Shown piece by piece: positions 1 to 11,088 of a DNA stretch of 64,000 nucleotides. The stretch is from NCBI GenBank assembly GCA_019285715.1, contig CP079108.1, positions 1,503,001-1,567,000 of the forward strand. The letters are read 5' to 3'. Numbering within the stretch: the stretch's first letter is position 1; each line of letters opens with the position of its first letter. The DNA is from Sphingosinicellaceae bacterium. Lineage in GTDB: Bacteria > Pseudomonadota > Alphaproteobacteria > Sphingomonadales > Sphingomonadaceae. The position numbers and the translations under genes were made by a program. The notes below the pieces were generated by a model. That model did no database searches and was not told the DNA's origin. It worked only from the letters and a program-made list of their open reading frames with translations.

Positions 1-1639
1 GGGTCGGCGCGATCGTGCCGCGGCTCGCGCCGAGGATGGTGCCGACATGGAGCCGCCCCGCCAGCACGAACCGGTCGCCGATCGGCAAATAGGCGGAGCC
101 GTCGATCTGGGACTTCAGGTAGGCGAAGGCGTTCGACTGGTACGACAGTTCGGGCGAGACGCGGCCGGTCAGCCGGAAACCCCGCGTCGGGTCGAGCAAA
201 TTGTCCGAGCCGTCGTAGGTCAGCGACAGCGGTGCCGCCAGGATCAGGTAGGTGTCGAAGCCCGCGGTCGTGTTGCTGCCGTCGCGCTCCGACGAGCCGA
301 TCAACTGGACCCCGAGCGAGTAGGTCCACTTCTTCTGCCAGATGATGTTGGTCTCGCGCTCGATCGCAGCGCCGAGCGTCAGCGTCCGCGCGTCATAGGC
401 GTCCTGTTCCTCAGCGGCGGCTTCGGCGGTGAGCAACAGCGTCACGTCGCGCTTGCGCCAGTTGTGCCGCCTGAGCTCGGCGCCCAGCAACTGCTCGCGC
501 TCGGCCGCGACCAGCCGGAAGGTCACGCCACCTTCGGGTGGCAGCAGGTTACGGTGCTGCCAGCTGGTTTCGAGGCGCAGGCCCTGGCCCGTCGAATAGC
601 CGAACTGCGCCGCGATCGTGCGCAGCGGCGCGGTCTCGGTGGTGACGACGAGATCGACGCGCTGCAGGCCGTCTTCGGTGGTCTCGCCTGCCACCGGGCG
701 GATCGAGGCCGAACCGACCAGGCCGGTCTGGATCAGCGCGCGGCGCAGGTCCTCGAGGTCGGCACCGTTGTAATTGTCGCCGGCCTTGAGCCGCGCCAGT
801 CGCGCCAGGTGGGCATCGTCGAAGGGCTGTTTCTTGACCCCCTCGGCGAAGCGCACGCGGCCAAATACCGCGCGGCGGCCCGGGTCGATGCGCTGGGTCA
901 GCGTCGCGGTGCGGGAGCTGTGGTCGACCGCGATGTCCTGCGCGCCGACATCGGGGAAGGGGTAGCCCGCGTCGGCGAGCTTGAGCTTCAAGCCGTCTTC
1001 GGCCAGCCCGACGGCCGTCGCGTCGACGGGATCGCCGACCTTGATGCCGAGCGCGGCTTCGACGACCGGCTGCGGTGCCCCGGCGGGGACTTCGAGGTCG
1101 ACCGTCGCGAACGTGTAGACCGGGCCGGGTACGACCGTCAGCGTCACCTTGGTCGGCGTGCCGGGCTTGTCGGGCGGGGTGATCGCCACCGCGACATTGC
1201 CGCCGTAGCGGCCCTCGGCGCGGAGCAGCTGATCGATCAGGTCACTGTCCTCGGTCGCCCGGCGGTTGATCTGCGCCAGGTTCGCGGGCTGGTTCCGCCC
1301 CAGCCACAGCGACGAAAGCTCGTGGAAGCGCGGCAGCAGCCGGATCTCGGTCAGCCCGGCGACGACGACCTCGTAGCGCACGTCGCCGGCCTCCGCGGCG
1401 GCCGTCGCGTCGCCCGCGGTCGTCGACACCGCCGTCGGCCAGTCGACCCCGCCGGGTAGGGGAGCCATAGCGTCGAGCAGCGGATCGGGAGCGGCGACGG
1501 TCGGAGCAACCTGCGGCGCAACGGCCGGCTTCGTCGTCGGGGGCGTTGCCTGCGCTCCTGCCGCCGGAGTCTGGGCGTGGAGGGGCGCGGCGACGGCAAA
1601 CGCCCCGCTCAGCACCAACCCGACGATCCCTCGACCCAT
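1..1639 (-). CDS. tamA: TamA/BamA-family outer membrane assembly protein (partial)
   Basis: The minus strand is open from an ATG at 1639 to the left edge of the window (546 codons), so the C-terminal end of the barrel is missing. The protein starts with a signal peptide (about residues 1-23, ending near LHAQ), followed by a Pro/Ala/Thr-rich linker. POTRA-like repeats follow, with phrases such as IDPGRRAVFGRVRF and GDNYNGADLEDLRRALIQTG, and then Omp85 barrel strands (YDGSDNLLDPTRGFRLTG). The DPTRG phrase is typical of TamA/BamA surface proteins. TamA works with TamB in the outer membrane in autotransporter and barrel biogenesis. A tamB gene would be expected just beyond the left edge but cannot be checked. 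BamA is the main alternative; the three-POTRA-like architecture and this start favour TamA. The long + strand reading frame across it is a codon-bias shadow. Confidence 0.82.
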   Translation of the reverse strand, partial: MGRGIVGLVLSGAFAVAAPLHAQTPAAGAQATPPTTKPAVAPQVAPTVAAPDPLLDAMAPLPGGVDWPTAVSTTAGDATAAAEAGDVRYEVVVAGLTEIRLLPRFHELSSLWLGRNQPANLAQINRRATEDSDLIDQLLRAEGRYGGNVAVAITPPDKPGTPTKVTLTVVPGPVYTFATVDLEVPAGAPQPVVEAALGIKVGDPVDATAVGLAEDGLKLKLADAGYPFPDVGAQDIAVDHSSRTATLTQRIDPGRRAVFGRVRFAEGVKKQPFDDAHLARLARLKAGDNYNGADLEDLRRALIQTGLVGSASIRPVAGETTEDGLQRVDLVVTTETAPLRTIAAQFGYSTGQGLRLETSWQHRNLLPPEGGVTFRLVAAEREQLLGAELRRHNWRKRDVTLLLTAEAAAEEQDAYDARTLTLGAAIERETNIIWQKKWTYSLGVQLIGSSERDGSNTTAGFDTYLILAAPLSLTYDGSDNLLDPTRGFRLTGRVSPELSYQSNAFAYLKSQIDGSAYLPIGDRFVLAGRLHVGTILGASRGTIAPT

Positions 1640-1771
1640 TGCACGAGCGTCTAGCCGACCCCTGCCGCCGGGCATAGCCGAACCGAATCCACCCGTGTCG
1701 CCCCTGCGTCGTCCGGGCGCAGGGCGGGTTCCGGCTGGCGCTGCTGCGGAGCGCATGCGAGAGCAGCAACG

Positions 1772-1951
1772 ATGGAAGATCGTCCCCCTCGCGTCGCCGG
1801 CGGCTGCCTGCTCGCCGGCTTCACCCTCCTCGGCGCTGCGGTCGGCGTCGCGGTCAACCAGGCCAGTGCTGGACTCCTGAGCGGCTTTGCGGCCGGTGTC
1901 GTGCTGGCGATCGTGGTCGCGGTATGGGATTCCCGGCGCGGGTCACGCTAG
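1772..1951 (+). CDS. Small two-helix membrane protein (59 aa)
   Basis: A short ATG-to-TAG frame encoding 59 residues. It has a charged N-terminus (MEDRPPR), two hydrophobic stretches (about residues 10-27 and 34-53) separated by a short NQAS turn, and a basic tail (DSRRGSR). The positively charged tail and hairpin layout suggest an inner-membrane protein. It lies in the gap between the divergently placed tamA-like gene and the S24 repressor region. I do not recognise a family and assign no function. Support is the membrane-protein composition and the absence of any better gene here; the upstream ribosome-binding site is weak. Confidence 0.5.
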   Translation: MEDRPPRVAGGCLLAGFTLLGAAVGVAVNQASAGLLSGFAAGVVLAIVVAVWDSRRGSR

Positions 1952-2007
1952 GCAGCGGCCTGACACGCGCTGAGTTCGCCTGGACTTGTGTCGGTACCTG
2001 AACCCCC

Positions 2008-2098
2008 ATTGTCATCCCGGGCTTGACCCGGGACCCAGCTAACCCAGCGCTCGGACTCCGTGGTTAGCTGGGTCCCGGGTCAAGCCCGGGATGACAAT
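2008..2098. repeat. Perfect 37-bp inverted repeat (dispersed intergenic palindrome)
   Basis: Two perfectly complementary 37-nt arms (2008-2044 and 2062-2098) flank a 17-nt loop. The arms begin with ATTGTCATCCCGGGCTTGAC. Palindromes of this GTCATCCCGGGC...GCCCGGGATGAC type are common dispersed intergenic repeats in alphaproteobacteria. As RNA it would form a very stable hairpin and could act as a bidirectional terminator between the small + strand gene at 1772 and the minus-strand repressor ending at 2157. Confidence 0.85.
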
Positions 2099-2156
2099 GC
2101 AGTGCTGGTCGGTCCCCGTTCAATAGTCGACGGACCGATAGAGCGATCCAGCCGCC

Positions 2157-2840
2157 TCAAGCCAGCCGGCGTCCGACCCAGACGACGCGGCCGATGACCG
2201 CGACGGTCGCAGGGTCGCAGTCGTCCCAGCTCGGATAGGCGATGTTGTCGCTCTTGATCGACAGGCGGCGTGTCGCCGGGTTCACGCTCAGGCGCTTGAC
2301 CAGCAGCGCGTCGTCGGTGCGCAGCACGTAGATCCCGTCGCGGAGCCGCTCGCGGTCGTCGGTGTCGACCACGATCTGGTCGCCGTCGGCCAGCGTCGGC
2401 AGCATCGAATCCCCCTCGACGCGGATCACCGACAGCGCCTCCGGCCGCCCGCTGGCGATCGTCCGCACCCAGTTCGACTGGAAGGCGAGGGTGCTAATAG
2501 GGTTTTCACCATCGTTAAGCGATCCTCCACCCGCCGATGCGCCAATGTCGAGCGCCGGGATCAGCACATAGTCCGTCGAGCGGGCCGCCGCGTCGCCGCG
2601 CGCGGTCAGGCTGCGCACCGTCTCGCGCTCGTCGGGGCCGCCGAGCAGCCGTTCGGAAACGCCGAAATGCGCGGCGAGTTTACGGCGATCGTCCTCGCTG
2701 AGCCGCCGCGGGACACCCCGCTTGACGAACTGCTGGACGTAGGTCGGATTGCGCCCCAGCAACCGCGACAACGAGGCGTAGTCCTCGCCGCGCTGATTGA
2801 TCAGCTCATCCAACCGTTTCCGGATGGCAAGGTAATCCAT
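2157..2840 (-). CDS. XRE-type S24 peptidase-like transcriptional repressor
   Basis: A 227-residue protein with an N-terminal helix-turn-helix (about residues 5-65, with ASLSRLLGRNPTYVQQFVKRG as its core) and a C-terminal S24/LexA-type domain. The catalytic pair is visible: Ser145 in EGDSMLPTLADGD and Lys182 in LLVKRLSV. This is the lambda CI/LexA/C2 repressor fold. Whether it self-cleaves is unclear, because the usual Ala-Gly site is represented only by an ASAGGGS segment near residue 101. The ATG at 2840 is chosen over an upstream in-frame start because AAGGAGG lies about 9 nt before it and residues upstream are not part of the domain. It is divergent from two small + strand genes, and an operator-like palindrome lies between them. 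Confidence 0.85.
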   Translation of the reverse strand: MDYLAIRKRLDELINQRGEDYASLSRLLGRNPTYVQQFVKRGVPRRLSEDDRRKLAAHFGVSERLLGGPDERETVRSLTARGDAAARSTDYVLIPALDIGASAGGGSLNDGENPISTLAFQSNWVRTIASGRPEALSVIRVEGDSMLPTLADGDQIVVDTDDRERLRDGIYVLRTDDALLVKRLSVNPATRRLSIKSDNIAYPSWDDCDPATVAVIGRVVWVGRRLA

Positions 2841-2886
2841 ACACGCGGAGCCTCCTTCTCCAAGCCCCACCCGTTTCACTATAGCA

Positions 2887-2900
2887 TAGGTTATTACCTA
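2887..2900. promoter_or_regulatory. Candidate operator of the S24 repressor
   Basis: TAGGT-TATT-ACCTA is a perfect 5+5 inverted repeat lying in the 121-bp intergenic region between the divergent repressor (start 2840) and the small gene at 2962. A further CCTA...TAGG pair (2897-2910) overlaps it. The position fits an autoregulatory operator. This is inference from position and symmetry only. Confidence 0.4.
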
Positions 2901-2961
2901 GACAAGTAGGAAATGGCCGGGAATATAGCCTATACCGATTCGGGTCGGGGGAGAAACTAAG

Positions 2962-3171
2962 ATGACACCATTATTGACGAAGATTGAACGTTACCTTCGG
3001 GCGACGGCAACGCCCCCGAGCCGGTTCGGTCGCGAAGCGGCACGTGACCCGCGATTCGTGTTCGATTTACGCAACGGACGCGAGCCCCGCGACACGACGG
3101 TCACCCGGGTTCTCGCCTTCATCGATACGGTCGGTTCGGCCTCGATCCCCCACCAGAAGGCCGCACGATGA
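2962..3171 (+). CDS. Small conserved hypothetical protein (69 aa)
   Basis: Encodes 69 residues beginning MTPLLTKIERYLRATATPPS and containing the phrase RDPRFVFDLRNGREPR. It reads like a short HTH-type or phage-regulator-like protein (an IERYL..T.TPPSRFGR opening followed by a basic patch), but no clear domain can be assigned. Its stop overlaps the next ATG (ATGA), so the two small genes are probably translationally coupled. It is divergent from the S24 repressor and may be one of its targets. Function unknown. Confidence 0.6.
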   Translation: MTPLLTKIERYLRATATPPSRFGREAARDPRFVFDLRNGREPRDTTVTRVLAFIDTVGSASIPHQKAAR

Positions 3172-3542
3172 GCGACCGCCTGCTGCACCTGCCGCTCGCC
3201 GGCGTCCCGGGGCACCTGGTGCGCCGGCTCGCGGCGCTGATCGCCGGCACCGACGAGCCCGTGCCGATGTTCCCGATGCTGGTCCTCGAGGCGGTCACCA
3301 CCCGGCCGTGGTCGAGCGCGACCTTCGAGGGCCAGCGCCACCGGCTCGACCTGCGCCTCCACGGCGACGCCGCGTGCATCGGTGCGGCGCTCGACCGGCT
3401 GATCGAAGTGCTACCGGAGGCGGAGTTCGAGCTGCCCCGGCAGATCGTCGCCGAGGCCAGGTTGACCTCGCTCAGGGTCGATCCCGACCCGGCAGTGGCG
3501 GCGCTGGCGTTGACCATAGAAGTCTTGACGGTCACCGACTGA
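3168..3542 (+). CDS. Conserved hypothetical protein (124 aa)
   Basis: A 124-residue soluble protein with no signal peptide or transmembrane helix. It has a leucine/alanine-rich N-terminal helix, then a predicted beta-rich segment around WSSATFEGQRHRLDLRLHG, and ends with ALTIEVLTVTD. It overlaps the previous gene by 4 nt (ATGA) and precedes topoisomerase IB by about 80 nt. I do not recognise the family. The ligand-binding-like alternation of strands does not support a specific call. Confidence 0.6.
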   Translation: MSDRLLHLPLAGVPGHLVRRLAALIAGTDEPVPMFPMLVLEAVTTRPWSSATFEGQRHRLDLRLHGDAACIGAALDRLIEVLPEAEFELPRQIVAEARLTSLRVDPDPAVAALALTIEVLTVTD

Positions 3543-3624
3543 CGAAGTTGCGCCGACGACGTTGCGAATTGCCGCACTTGGCCCGCCGCCGGAACGAAGC
3601 GCGGCGGCGGGCCGTTTCGGCGCA

Positions 3625-4589
3625 ATGCTCACCTACGGCGATACGTCCGAGCCCGGGATTACGCGGCGCAAGCGCGGCAAGCACTGGCATTACTTCATGC
3701 CCGACTGCATCCGCATCACCGCGCCGGACGAAATCGCGCGGTTGAACAAGCTCGCGGTGCCGCCGGCCTACCAGCGGGTGTGGTATTCGCCCGACCCCGA
3801 CAGCCACTTGCAGGCAATCGGCTACGACGACCGCGGCCGCCGCCAGTACCGCTACCACCCCGATTTCCGTCGCGCGCAGGACGGGCAAAAATACGACCGC
3901 TGCGTCGAGTTCGGATCGTCACTGCCGCTGGTGCGCGCCCGCGTCGAGGCCGACATGAAGCTGTCCGGACTGCCCCGCGACAAGGTGCTGGCCGCGGTCG
4001 TCCGCCTGCTCGACCAGGGCCATGTCCGCGTCGGCAACGAAGCGTATGCGACCGAGAACAAGAGCTTCGGCGCGACGACGCTGCGCAACCGCCACGGCGC
4101 GGTCCGGGGCGACACGGTCAAGCTCGACTACCGCGGCAAGTCCGGCAAGCAGCAGCAGGTCAGCATCACCGACAAGGCGCTCGCGAAGATCGTCCGCCGC
4201 TGCCAGGACCTGCCGGGCCAAGCGCTATTCCAGTATGTCGCCGACGACGGCACTCCGCACCGGATCGGTTCCGCCGAGGTAAATTCCTACATCAAGGCTG
4301 CGATGGGCGACGACTTCTCCGCCAAGCACTTCCGCACCTGGGGGGCGAGCGTCATCGCCTTCGAGACGCTGATCCGCACCCGCGCGCCGCTAACGCTGAA
4401 GGCCGTGCTCGAGCCGGTGGCGGAGGCGCTCGGTAATACGCCTGCAATCAGCCGCAAGTCGTACGTCCACCCGAAGCTGCTCAAGCTGGTCACCGAGGGC
4501 CACGCGTTCGAACTGGCGGGCACGAAGCTGCCGCGGTCGACGCAGTGGCTGACGGGGGTGGAGCGCGGGCTGATCGGGTTGCTGGAGAC

Positions 4590-4593
<4 letters not shown>
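3625..4593 (+). CDS. DNA topoisomerase IB
   Basis: A 322-residue poxvirus-type topoisomerase IB, which relaxes supercoils by a 3'-phosphotyrosyl nick. Diagnostic stretches are the N-terminal [10 protein letters not shown] and [20 protein letters not shown], the central [20 protein letters not shown], the catalytic-domain Arg in KHFRTWGAS (about residue 234) and the active-site Tyr in [11 protein letters not shown] (about residue 279). The ATG at 3625 is preferred because homology begins a few residues later; an upstream TTG would add a non-conserved extension. It converges on valS with a 4-bp overlap of the two stop regions. Confidence 0.93.
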
Positions 4594-7417
<2,824 letters not shown>

Positions 7418-7421
<4 letters not shown>

Positions 7422-8083
7422 CCGCGGCTTTTTGCGGAAGCGCGCACCGGGGGCAAGTTTTCGATGCCTGCCGCGACGAATTCGGCGCGGAGCGGGCCGG
7501 GCGGCCGGTGGTGCCAGACGATCGTCCTGCCGAGCGCCTTGGTCGCCATTAGCTCAGGTTCTCTGGCCGAATTGTCGAACACCGCGAGCCGGTCGACATG
7601 CTCGGCGAACCACGCGAGCTGCTCGAACGAGCGGGTCCGGCGCGAGCGGATCTTGTCCTCGGGAACGTCGTGACCGCCGCCGCGAACCCGGATGCGGACC
7701 CGTTCGATCTGCATCGCGACGGTTTTTAACAGCACGAACAGCATCCGCGTTTCGAAGCCCTTGGACTGCGCGCGCAGCACCAGTTCGCGGTATTTCGGCG
7801 ATGACAGCACGGTCTCGACGCCGATGGTCTGGTACACGTCGAGCGACCCATTCAGCCAATGCTCGATACGTTGGACGGCTGCGAGATTCGCTGCGGTAAG
7901 GTCGAGTTGCTCCTGCTCGACGATGTGCGACGTAAGCAGGTCGGGGTTGATGATCCACACCGAACCGCCCCAGCCCTCGATGTCACTGCGATTGTAGAGG
8001 GAGCTTTTGCCGCTGCCGTTCGGCCCGGCGATGATCCAGAGAACCGGCCGCTCGGGTTTACGCGGCGTCTTCGACACGGGCAC
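7418..8083 (-). CDS. Zeta-toxin-like P-loop kinase
   Basis: A 221-residue protein opening with [20 protein letters not shown], a Walker A P-loop (GPNGSGKS) in the zeta-toxin/UDP-GlcNAc-kinase style. IINPDLL follows, at the position where zeta toxins carry the N-P-D motif, and then [30 protein letters not shown], the family's second strand with a helix. Zeta toxins phosphorylate UDP-activated sugars and block peptidoglycan synthesis; many chromosomal homologues are untested. The gene overlaps the 66-residue gene upstream by 26 nt and the valS start by 4 nt (ATGA). The tight overlaps suggest a toxin-antitoxin-like pair placed inside the valS operon. It could instead be a housekeeping ATPase of the same fold. 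Confidence 0.75.
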
Positions 8084-8258
8084 GCTTCCGCTGTTCGGCC
8101 CGGATGCGCCGGACGTTGGAGCGGAAAGCGGCGAGCAGATCGAGTTCGAGGGTCTTGCTGTCGGACTGGACGACCTTCATGCGGACGACGGTGCCGTCCG
8201 CGGCACGGACGATCTTGGTCGGCAGGTCGCGCGGGGTGATTTCGGCTTTGCCCGCCAT
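8058..8258 (-). CDS. Small protein paired with the zeta-like kinase (putative antitoxin)
   Basis: A 66-residue charged protein that begins MAGKAEITPRDLPTKIVRAA and ends in a strongly basic helix ([16 protein letters not shown]) before an acidic tail. GAGGAG lies about 8 nt before the ATG at 8258. Its 3' end overlaps the kinase start by 26 nt, which implies coordinated translation. Small, charged and upstream of a zeta-like kinase is the usual place of an epsilon-type or DNA-binding antitoxin. I cannot align it to a known epsilon antitoxin, so the antitoxin role is inference. Confidence 0.65.
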   Translation of the reverse strand: MAGKAEITPRDLPTKIVRAADGTVVRMKVVQSDSKTLELDLLAAFRSNVRRIRAEQRKRARVEDAA

Positions 8259-8335
8259 CGTCGTCTCCTCGGGGTCCGATATAGCAGCTAGCGGCAGTTC
8301 TTCAAACGACTGCAGCCATTTCGGACCCTTCCGCC

Positions 8336-8366
8336 AGCGCTCGATCTCAGCGCTCGATCTCAGCGC
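8336..8366. repeat. 13-nt tandem repeat at the end of the DUF2497 gene
   Basis: AGCGCTCGATCTC is repeated in tandem (about 2.4 copies). The repeat runs across the stop codon of the DUF2497/PopZ gene (8360-8362). It marks the edge of the segment holding the zeta-like pair and may be a slippage or insertion scar. Confidence 0.7.
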
Positions 8367-8674
8367 CCGGTCAGGCGTGCGATCTCCGCCTGCGCGGCGC
8401 GGTCGACGATTTCGGGGAGGTGGGCGTCGAGCCATTGCTTCAGGACCGGCTCAAGCGCCGAGCGGACAAGTGCCTCGAGGGTAACGTCGCGGGCAAGCGC
8501 TGCGGCGGCGGCGGGGGCAGCCGCGACGGCGGTCTCGGGTGCTGGGCCCGCGGCAGGCTCGGCACCCTCGGTCGCAACCGCCTGCCGGATCGAGGCAAGG
8601 ATGTCGTCCATCGACTCGCGCGTGTCGGGACCCTGCGCCTCGGACCCGTAGCCGGCGCGGCTGTCGTCGCTCAC
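8360..8674 (-). CDS. popZ: DUF2497 protein, PopZ-like
   Basis: A 104-residue protein with the three-part layout of PopZ. The N-terminal helix contains ESMDDILASIRQAV, an Ala/Pro/Glu-rich linker follows (about residues 37-58), and the C-terminal conserved helices carry LEALVRSALEPVLKQWLDAHLPEIVDRAAQAEI. PopZ self-assembles at the cell pole and anchors the ParB-parS centromere in alphaproteobacteria. This version has a much shorter linker than Caulobacter PopZ. Its ATG overlaps the tolC stop by 4 nt (ATGA), so it belongs to the pcm-tolC-popZ operon. Confidence 0.85.
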   Translation of the reverse strand: MSDDSRAGYGSEAQGPDTRESMDDILASIRQAVATEGAEPAAGPAPETAVAAAPAAAAALARDVTLEALVRSALEPVLKQWLDAHLPEIVDRAAQAEIARLTGR

Positions 8675-10176
8675 TGCTGCGGGCCAATGACTGCCGACCG
8701 CGTCGCGACACCGGGGTCGGGGAGCGGCAGCGCCGGCGGATTCTTCGGCGTATTCCAGTCGTTGATCAGGTGCCGGACGGCACGGGCGTTGACCTCGGGA
8801 TTGTAGTTCTGCACGGGCACCTCCAACGCTGCCGCCTCGGCCGCACCAACGGCCGCGAGCAGCGTATAGGCCCCGACATATTCGTCGCGGCGCGCGGTGA
8901 CCAGGTTGACCTTGGTGACCAGCAATTCCTGCTGGGCGTTGAGGACCTCGATGATCGTCCGGGTGCCGACCTGATTTTCCTGCGTGACGCCCTCCAGCGC
9001 GAGCGCGTTGGCATCGACCGCGACCTGGCTCGACTGGATGATCGCGCGCGCCGTGCCGATCTGGACGAAGGCGTTGGTGGCGCTCTCGGTGACCTGCCGG
9101 CTGGTCGAGCCGATCGCCTCCAGAAGCTCCGACCGCCGCTGCTGCGCCTGCCGGACCCGCGAGGCGACCGCCCCGGCCTGGTAGATCGGCACGGTCAGCG
9201 TCAGCCCGACGTTCTGGGTGAAGTAGCCGCCGCTGGTGCTGCCGGTCGGGATGACCGGAATAGTCCCGGTCCCGGTTCCCGTGGTGCCGCCGGTCGCGCC
9301 GATTGTGCTGCCGCTGCTGCCGCCGCTGTAGCGCTGGTAATCGGCCCCGGCACCGACCCCGAGTGCGGGCAGGCGCTCGCGCTCGATGGTGCTGACGTCG
9401 TAGCGTGCCGCCGACTCGTCGAAGCGCGCTGCGATCAATGCCGGGTTGTTGGCATTGGCGAGGTCGACCGACTGGCCCTGGGTGCCGGGCAGGGTCGGCT
9501 GCGCGGGCAGGGGCGCGAGATCGTCGGCGAAGTGTCCGACGACGCGGAGATACGAGGCGCGCGCCGCCGACAACTGCCCGCGCGCCGAAATCTCGTTGGA
9601 GCGTGCGTTGGCGAGGCGGGCGTCGGACTGGGCAACGTCGGTACGGGTCAGGTCGCCGACCTCGAAGCGGTCCTTGGAGGCCTGGAGTTCGCGCTCCAGC
9701 ACCTTGACCTGGTTGGCGTTGAGATCGACCACGGCGGCGTAGCGCAACACATCCGAATAGGCGGTCACGACGTCGAGGATGATCTGGTTCTCGACGGCGC
9801 GGAGCCGGGCGCGTGCCGCGAGGACCCGGCTGTCGGCGGCGTTGGTTGCGGTGCGGGTGCGGCCGCCGTTGTACAGCGACTGGTTGACACTGAGGCCGCC
9901 GAAGAAGGTGCGACCGCCGTCACCGAAGGAGTCGACGGCATTCTGCTGTGCGCTGACGGACACGCCGACGGTCGGACGACCGGCGCTGAGTGCCTGCGGG
10001 ACGAGCTCGTCGACCTGGCGGACGACGGCGCGCTGGGCGGCGAGGTCGGGGTTGGTCTCGTAGGCCGAGGCGATGGCCTGCGCCAGCGTCTCGGCGTGTG
10101 CCGGCGTAACGGCGATCGACCCGCAGAGCGCGACGCCGAGAGCCAGGAGCGAGGAGTTGCGGATCATGTGGCCCAC
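8671..10176 (-). CDS. tolC: TolC-family outer membrane efflux protein
   Basis: A 501-residue protein with a signal peptide (cleavage near AHAE, about residue 28) and two repeats of the outer-membrane-efflux domain made of long coiled-coil helices. Typical stretches are LAQAIASAYETNPDLAAQRA at the start, NQSLYNGGRTRTATNAADSR, LQASKDRFEVGDLTRTDVAQSDARLANA and, in the second half, VGTRTIIEVLNAQQELLVTKVNLVTARRDE. TolC trimers form the outer-membrane duct of type I secretion and tripartite efflux systems. It sits directly after pcm (5-nt gap) and overlaps popZ. Confidence 0.95.
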   Translation of the reverse strand: MGHMIRNSSLLALGVALCGSIAVTPAHAETLAQAIASAYETNPDLAAQRAVVRQVDELVPQALSAGRPTVGVSVSAQQNAVDSFGDGGRTFFGGLSVNQSLYNGGRTRTATNAADSRVLAARARLRAVENQIILDVVTAYSDVLRYAAVVDLNANQVKVLERELQASKDRFEVGDLTRTDVAQSDARLANARSNEISARGQLSAARASYLRVVGHFADDLAPLPAQPTLPGTQGQSVDLANANNPALIAARFDESAARYDVSTIERERLPALGVGAGADYQRYSGGSSGSTIGATGGTTGTGTGTIPVIPTGSTSGGYFTQNVGLTLTVPIYQAGAVASRVRQAQQRRSELLEAIGSTSRQVTESATNAFVQIGTARAIIQSSQVAVDANALALEGVTQENQVGTRTIIEVLNAQQELLVTKVNLVTARRDEYVGAYTLLAAVGAAEAAALEVPVQNYNPEVNARAVRHLINDWNTPKNPPALPLPDPGVATRSAVIGPQQ

Positions 10177-10181
10177 GGTGC

Positions 10182-10817
10182 TCAGAACACGAACTCCGGA
10201 GCGCGCGCAAAGCCGGGGAGCAGGGCCGCCGGCACCTCGATGAAGCCGTCGCCGACAAGGTGCTCGCCGACGATCCGCCCGACCGTGGCGCGGCCCGGGC
10301 TACCGGGCGCACGCACGACCGCCGCGGCGCGCCCGAGCGGTCCGAGCTGCGCCGCGAGGGAGGCGGGGATGCGCTCGATCGCGCCGTCGAAGTAGATCAG
10401 GTCGTAGGGCGCGCCGTCGGGAGCACCGTCGACCAGTGGACGCTGCTCGATCGTCACGCCGCAGGCCGTGGCGTGGGAGCACAGGCTCTCGTCCTCCTCG
10501 ACGGCGACGACGCTGTCGGTCAGGCGGGCGACGATCGCGGCGGCGTAGCCGGTGCCGGCCCCGACGATCAGGACGCGGTGATGCCGCTCGATACGAGCGT
10601 GGGTCAGCAGCAGCCCGGTGACTAGCGGCTCGGGCAGCCAGCGGCCATTGCCGAGCGGCACCGCGGCATCGGCGTAGGCGAGCGCCTCGCGGCCTGCGGG
10701 CACGAATTTCTCGCGCGGCACAGTGGCCATCGCCGCCACGACTTCGGGATCGTTGACCCCAACCGTGCGCAGCTGGCTCGCGACCATCGTCGCACGGAGA
10801 GTATTGTAATCGGTCAA
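10182..10817 (-). CDS. pcm: Protein-L-isoaspartate O-methyltransferase
   Basis: About 211 residues of the Pcm family, which methylates isoaspartyl residues in damaged proteins using S-adenosylmethionine. Hallmarks are ATMVASQLRTVGVNDPEVVAAM at the N-terminus, PREKFVP, PLGNGRWLPEPLVTGLLL and the SAM-binding motif VLIVGAGTGYAAAIVARL. The TTG at 10817 is chosen as start because homology begins at LTDYNTLRATM; the longer upstream frame is not conserved-looking. It is the first gene of the leftward pcm-tolC-popZ group. Confidence 0.88.
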   Translation of the reverse strand: MTDYNTLRATMVASQLRTVGVNDPEVVAAMATVPREKFVPAGREALAYADAAVPLGNGRWLPEPLVTGLLLTHARIERHHRVLIVGAGTGYAAAIVARLTDSVVAVEEDESLCSHATACGVTIEQRPLVDGAPDGAPYDLIYFDGAIERIPASLAAQLGPLGRAAAVVRAPGSPGRATVGRIVGEHLVGDGFIEVPAALLPGFARAPEFVF

Positions 10818-10978
10818 GTTGCTATCCGGTCGCTGCGGGTGTCGTAATCTGGTGCCGTCGATCAGGTGAGTTATACAGATAATACACGTGCCGCGCAACC
10901 GGTCGCGTGGCAAGTCTGTAGCGACCAAGGTTGCGGTCGCCAAGCGCGATTGCTATGCCCCGCCGCTCGCGCGGTCGA

Positions 10979-11052
10979 GGCCCGATGGCGGAGTGGTGAC
11001 GTAACGGACTGCAAATCCGTGCACCCGGGTTCGATTCCCGGTCGGGCCTCCA
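10979..11052 (+). tRNA. tRNA-Cys (GCA)
   Basis: A 74-nt cloverleaf. The acceptor arm GGCCCGA (10979-10985) pairs with TCGGGCC (11042-11048), followed by discriminator T and an encoded CCA. The anticodon loop reads CTGCAAA, with anticodon GCA. The T-loop GGTTCGATTCC is canonical. A truncated integrase follows on the opposite strand, suggesting this tRNA served as an attachment site. Confidence 0.95.
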
Positions 11053-11088
11053 GCGCGTAAGTTTTCTAAAACATTGATCTCTTCCGGC

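Noticed and set aside
47-1459. 470-codon + strand open frame
   Set aside because: It is antisense to the TamA-like gene, rich in Arg/Gln/Gly/Val and without any domain; a GC-bias shadow.
8539-10395. 618-codon + strand frame opposite tolC
   Set aside because: Shadow of tolC and pcm; composition Arg/Gly/Asp-rich with no recognisable domain.
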